Shown here: one piece after another, positions 60,861 to 64,000 of the stretch
How the letters are laid out: each line of letters opens with the position of its first letter
Position numbering within the stretch: position 1 is the stretch's first letter
Assembly: GCF_000697965.2 (NCBI RefSeq)
Contig: NZ_CP015881.1
Coordinates: 1,351,501 to 1,415,500 of the forward strand
Source: Ensifer adhaerens
GTDB taxonomy: Bacteria > Pseudomonadota > Alphaproteobacteria > Rhizobiales > Rhizobiaceae
Length of the DNA: 64,000 nucleotides
Reading direction: 5' to 3'
The notes under the pieces: model-generated
The model's input: only the letters and a program-made list of their open reading frames with translations
The model's database searches: none
Told to the model about the DNA's origin: nothing
Made by a program: the position numbers and the translations under genes

Positions 60861-61776
60861 GACCAACGACCGCCGCGACATCGTGCTTCTCGTCGACGAT
60901 TCCCCGGAGGCGCTCGGTTTCTTGACGGAAGCGCTGGAGCAATCCGGCTTTTCCGTGCTGATCGCGACCTCCGGCAGCGCCGCCCTTTCGATCGCCGAGC
61001 GCATCACGCCCGACGTCATTCTGCTCGATGCCGTCATGCCCGGGATCGATGGCTTCGAGACCTGCCGACGCCTCAAGGGCAACGCCGCCGTCGGCCAGAC
61101 GCCGGTGCTGTTCATGACCGGGCTGACCGAGACCGAACATGTGGTGCGTGCGCTCGAGGCCGGCGGCGTCGACTATCTGACCAAGCCGATCAACATCGAT
61201 GAGCTGAGGGCGCGCATTCGCGTCCATCTCTCGAACGCGCGTTCGGCCCAGAGCGCACGGGTCGCACTTGACGCGGCCGGCCGCCATCTGCTCGCGGTGC
61301 GCAGCGACGGAAGCGTCTGCTGGTCGACGCCGCAGGCGACGCGTCTCGTCAACGCCGCAACCGGCCGCGACGATGGCATGGCGATCGTCACCCGGCGCAT
61401 CGCGGGCTGGATGGCAAACCGCCTGCGCACCGGAGCGCCCGACGACGGCACCTTCACGCTCGACCAGCCCGAGCAGTCGTCCCTGCAGATATCCTTCCTC
61501 GGCTCGATCGGCCCGAATGAACATCTCTTCCGCCTCACCGCCGAAAACCGCCGCTCCGACGATGCGGTGTTGCGCCAGCACTTCGCATTGACCCCAAGGG
61601 AATCGGAGGTGCTGCTGTGGATCGCCAAGGGCAAGGCGAACCGCGACATCGGCGAGATCCTCGGCTTGAGCGCGCGCACGGTCACCAAGCATCTGGAGCA
61701 GATCTATGTGAAGCTCGGCGTCGAGAACCGGGCGTCTGCCGCGGTGAAGGCGACGCAGGTTCTGCACAGTCTGTAG
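60853..61776 (+). CDS. Response regulator, receiver plus LuxR-type DNA-binding domain
   Basis: 307 residues from ATG 60853; ATG 60847 is also possible. The start lies within the end of the kinase gene. The N-terminal receiver has IVLLVDDSPEALGF and phospho-acceptor Asp in VILLDAVMPGIDG, and LTKPINIDELR. The middle part (about 125-235) is a linker of unknown type; the C-terminal LuxR/FixJ helix-turn-helix is LTPRESEVLLWIAKGKANRD, GEILGLSARTVTKHLEQIYVKL. It is the expected partner of the fused kinase. Confidence 0.93.
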   Translation: MAETNDRRDIVLLVDDSPEALGFLTEALEQSGFSVLIATSGSAALSIAERITPDVILLDAVMPGIDGFETCRRLKGNAAVGQTPVLFMTGLTETEHVVRALEAGGVDYLTKPINIDELRARIRVHLSNARSAQSARVALDAAGRHLLAVRSDGSVCWSTPQATRLVNAATGRDDGMAIVTRRIAGWMANRLRTGAPDDGTFTLDQPEQSSLQISFLGSIGPNEHLFRLTAENRRSDDAVLRQHFALTPRESEVLLWIAKGKANRDIGEILGLSARTVTKHLEQIYVKLGVENRASAAVKATQVLHSL

Positions 61777-61917
61777 GCAGGCTGCGGTCCGATTTCCGTC
61801 CCGCTTCTTGCTGCCGCACGTCCAGCGTCATGGGCGGGTCAGCACCTGCTGAAAGCGACAGCCGACCGGCACGCGTCGCAAGCAGCAATCTGCACGCGCT
61901 CAGGCCGCGCCCGCCGT

Positions 61918-62820
61918 TCACCTTGCCTGCAACGCTGCCCAGGCGAAGGCTTCATCGAGTGCGGCAAACTTGACCGCTTGCCAATGGCGGTAATCGTCGA
62001 CCAGGTCACGCGAAATCCAGAGCGGACCGCGGCTGCCGGAACTCTCCCAGCCGAGAACGCCGAGATCACCGGCACGCGCGAAAACCCTCTGCGCATGGGT
62101 GCGCGAGATGATGTAGCGGCTGGAGATCTCACCTGGCTTCAGGGGCCCGATCCAAATCCGCTGATCGGGCAGGACGCCCGTCGGCAGCCGCGCCACCAGG
62201 TCGTGCAGGATGTTGCTGCCTGACTCCGTCGAGACGAAAGCGGCGATGCTTTCGGGTGGCTCGCACCAGGCGCGATCCGCGATGAGCCGCCGCATCGCAC
62301 GCGGGAGCGCATGATGCATCAAGGTCGGCTCGGTTTGCGACTGCGCCAGCCTTGTCCCCTCGTCGAGCCTGTCGAGCGACGAAAGGTGCCCCTCGAACCA
62401 CTGCCGGATCAGGCCCTCGGCGACATCGGAAAGGATCAGGGGCCTGATCCGCTTGTCACCGCCCTGTTCCGCATCGAGAAGCAGTCGATAGTTGCGCATC
62501 TCGGCCAGGTGCGCCGCTGCCGTGTTCTTGCTGGCTACGTTGTTGCCGGCGATAAAGTCGATCAGCCTTGCCGCCGTCAGTTCGGGGCGGGATGGGTCGG
62601 TCAGACGCTCGAAATGCAGCGTCAGGATGGCCTGGGTGAGCAGCCATTTTCTCAGGCTGGCGGTGTAGCGCACGATGCGCGGAGCGGCGTCATGGATCGC
62701 AACCATATGAAGGGCCGCCTGACGCAACGCCTCCCCAAAGAGCGGATCGCCGACGAACCGCTCAGGCGTGAACGGCGTTTCGCCGTCCGGAGATCGGACA
62801 CATTCGGATCGCGCCGTCAC
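61918..62820 (-). CDS. Putative winged-helix regulatory protein, family not recognised
   Basis: 300 residues from GTG 62820, which follows GGAGACTGCCC; the frame is open to 62988. I do not recognise the family. Helical content is high. Two parts look like winged-helix DNA-binding: RLIDFIAGNNVASKNTAAAH followed by LAEMRNYRLL (middle), and RTHAQRVFARAGDLGVLGWE followed by SSGSRGPLWISRDLVDDY (C-terminal). No signal peptide or membrane segment. Faces the response regulator gene (141-base gap). A transcriptional regulator is the best guess. Confidence 0.6.
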   Translation of the reverse strand: MTARSECVRSPDGETPFTPERFVGDPLFGEALRQAALHMVAIHDAAPRIVRYTASLRKWLLTQAILTLHFERLTDPSRPELTAARLIDFIAGNNVASKNTAAAHLAEMRNYRLLLDAEQGGDKRIRPLILSDVAEGLIRQWFEGHLSSLDRLDEGTRLAQSQTEPTLMHHALPRAMRRLIADRAWCEPPESIAAFVSTESGSNILHDLVARLPTGVLPDQRIWIGPLKPGEISSRYIISRTHAQRVFARAGDLGVLGWESSGSRGPLWISRDLVDDYRHWQAVKFAALDEAFAWAALQAR

Positions 62821-63323
62821 GGGCAGTCTCCAGACAGCGTAACCGCTGTTCGTTGCTTGCGACCGCGTGAAATGAACCGGTGGCTGGCGGGTGCCTTTAG
62901 GCGGACCCGGGCACCCGGATCGGTTGAAAAAGGCAAAAAGCGCGTAACACCGAACATAAACCAGTCCCCCTCCCGCCCCGGCGGCCAATAGCTAAATCGG
63001 ACAGACAGCGCAGATCGAGGTCTATACTTACAAGGTAACGAAGTCTTTACCCGTTTTTACGGATGGGGACGACGAGACGCTGTTTCAGAGAACAACGTTA
63101 ATACGGGAAATTGAAAACAGCACCGCACGTGCAGGCAAATCTGATACAACAGCGCCAGGGATCACATTTTGATGGCTGCCCGGATGCGTGCCCGATTGTT
63201 GATCGATCGTAAGATCCGGCCAGATAAAGAAGCCAATGAGGAACTTCGCCGCCACATGTTGCGTTGACGCTCATGTGCGGCAACGGGGTGTTGCAGCATC
63301 CACGCAAATGGGAGGTGCAAGGC
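62821..63323. other. Intergenic region with no recognised gene
   Basis: 503 bases between the divergent genes. The left part (62821-62988) continues the open frame of the leftward gene, which has no recognisable sequence. The middle (63030-63200) is relatively A+T rich. I see no RNA gene, repeat array or strong hairpin. The last bases hold GGGAGGTGCAAGGC, the ribosome site of the next gene. Confidence 0.4.
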
Positions 63324-63824
63324 ATGTGGCGATGGCTCCTGATGGCCGCACTCATCTTGCCGTCCACGAGTGCCTCACGGGCAGACGAGGGCGCGTTCTT
63401 GAAGACCCTTGGCGGCAACTGGGCAGGCACCGGAACGGTGCGCATCCGTGCTCACATGTCGCCGATGAACATTTCCTGCAACTTCAGTTCCAAGGCGAGC
63501 GACGCGGCTCTATCGATGGAGGGCGTCTGCCGCGGCATGCTGCTGATCTCGCGATCCATCGACGCGAAGCTGCGCTTTACCGGGTCCACCTATAGCGGCT
63601 CCTATCTCGGCCCCCGCGGCGGCCGCGCCGGGCTCAACGGCACACGACGCGGCGATGCGATCAACCTCACCATTCGATGGGCGAAGGAAGTCAATGGCGA
63701 CCGCAGTGCCGACCTGACCTTACGCAAGGTCGGCACCAACGGGATGCAGTTGAAGACGATCGACGTCGATCCCGCTTCCGGCAAGCGGATCGTCACGAGC
63801 GAGATCAATCTCAAGCGAAAATAG
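63324..63824 (+). CDS. Secreted protein of unknown function
   Basis: 166 residues from ATG 63324 (GGGAGGTGCAAGGC upstream), not the upstream start at 63264. Signal peptide MWRWLLMAALILPSTSASRA, then a mature protein starting DEGAFLKTLGGNWAGTGTVR with a beta-rich look (ISCNFSSKASD, FTGSTYSGSYLGPRGGRAGL), two cysteines and a basic end. Similar short secreted proteins occur in rhizobia, but the function is unknown. Probably periplasmic. Confidence 0.78.
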   Translation: MWRWLLMAALILPSTSASRADEGAFLKTLGGNWAGTGTVRIRAHMSPMNISCNFSSKASDAALSMEGVCRGMLLISRSIDAKLRFTGSTYSGSYLGPRGGRAGLNGTRRGDAINLTIRWAKEVNGDRSADLTLRKVGTNGMQLKTIDVDPASGKRIVTSEINLKRK

Positions 63825-63887
63825 CCTTGGGCCACCATGCCCCCTTCGGACCGGAACCGGGGCGGAGTTGGCGCGTTGCCGGCGCCG

Positions 63888-64000
63888 TCAGGCTACCGCT
63901 GCCACCCGGGCATCGAAATCCGCGGTCCATTGTAGCGACGGCCGCGCGCCACAGCGCTCGACCCAGTCCTTGATGACGGCGCTATCCGGTGTTGCCGCGG
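63888..64000 (-). CDS. C-terminal end of a possible glutathione S-transferase (cut by window)
   Basis: My translation of the minus strand from the window edge gives 36 residues and a stop at 63890-63888. The segment KDWVERCGARPSLQ resembles the end of glutathione S-transferases (AWLARCxARPA). The match is short, so function is uncertain. The start lies outside the window. Confidence 0.5.
   Translation of the reverse strand, partial: AATPDSAVIKDWVERCGARPSLQWTADFDARVAAVA

Noticed and set aside
63098..63445. Leftward 115-codon frame near the right end
   Set aside because: Overlaps a gene with a signal peptide and ribosome site on the other strand; sequence looks random and Cys-rich.
1..64000. 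CRISPR arrays, tRNA or rRNA genes, insertion sequences
   Set aside because: No repeated spacer pattern, no cloverleaf or rRNA-like stretch, and no transposase-like product seen in any frame.

Overview
The window looks like part of a large replicon (megaplasmid or chromid) of a rhizobial alphaproteobacterium, most like Ensifer/Sinorhizobium. Grounds: high G+C, dense ABC transporter operons with LacI, LysR, Crp and Rrf2 regulators, an UrtABCDE urea transporter, a rhizobial-type phospholipid methyltransferase, and a repA-repB partition pair of the plasmid repABC family. Genus and replicon type are inferences. I see no rRNA, tRNA, insertion sequence, phage gene or CRISPR array.

Layout. 1-3226 (minus): carbohydrate ABC transporter (ATPase, binding protein, permease running off the left edge). 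3421-10708 (minus): LacI regulator, amino-acid binding protein, permease, short-chain dehydrogenase and a 1010-residue kinase/M23/aminotransferase fusion. The promoters of these two operons carry the same kind of AACGTT operator pair, centres exactly 21 bp apart, so they probably form one regulon. 10889-16835: a dehydrogenase, envelope genes (L,D-transpeptidase, two lipoproteins), a three-gene lipid-enzyme-like operon and a DUF930 protein. 16990-22543 (minus): repA, repB, then a membrane-anchor-less FtsK where repC would be expected. 22794-30172 (minus): oligopeptide ABC operon with a cytoplasmic beta-lactamase-like serine hydrolase and an M20 amidohydrolase.

30388-37985: flavin monooxygenase, free-methionine-sulfoxide reductase, LysR regulator and organosulfur monooxygenases (two SfnB/DszC-like, one NtaA/DszA-like flavin enzyme); the two SfnB/DszC-like promoters share an 11-bp motif. 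38131-40676: phospholipid methyltransferase, Crp/Fnr regulator flanked by FNR-like dyads, a dehydrogenase and an Rrf2 regulator with four cysteines. 40984-46721 (minus): urtABCDE. 47036-48334: membrane adenylate/guanylate cyclase.

48338-57301 is a compact catabolic island: LacI regulator plus GH38/DUF5054-like protein on one strand, and a sugar ABC transporter plus PHP-type metallohydrolase divergently, with two LacI-type operators between. 57474-61776 holds a large NCS1-transporter/histidine-kinase/receiver fusion and its LuxR-type response regulator. The right end has a probable winged-helix regulator, a secreted protein of unknown function and the end of a possible glutathione transferase gene.
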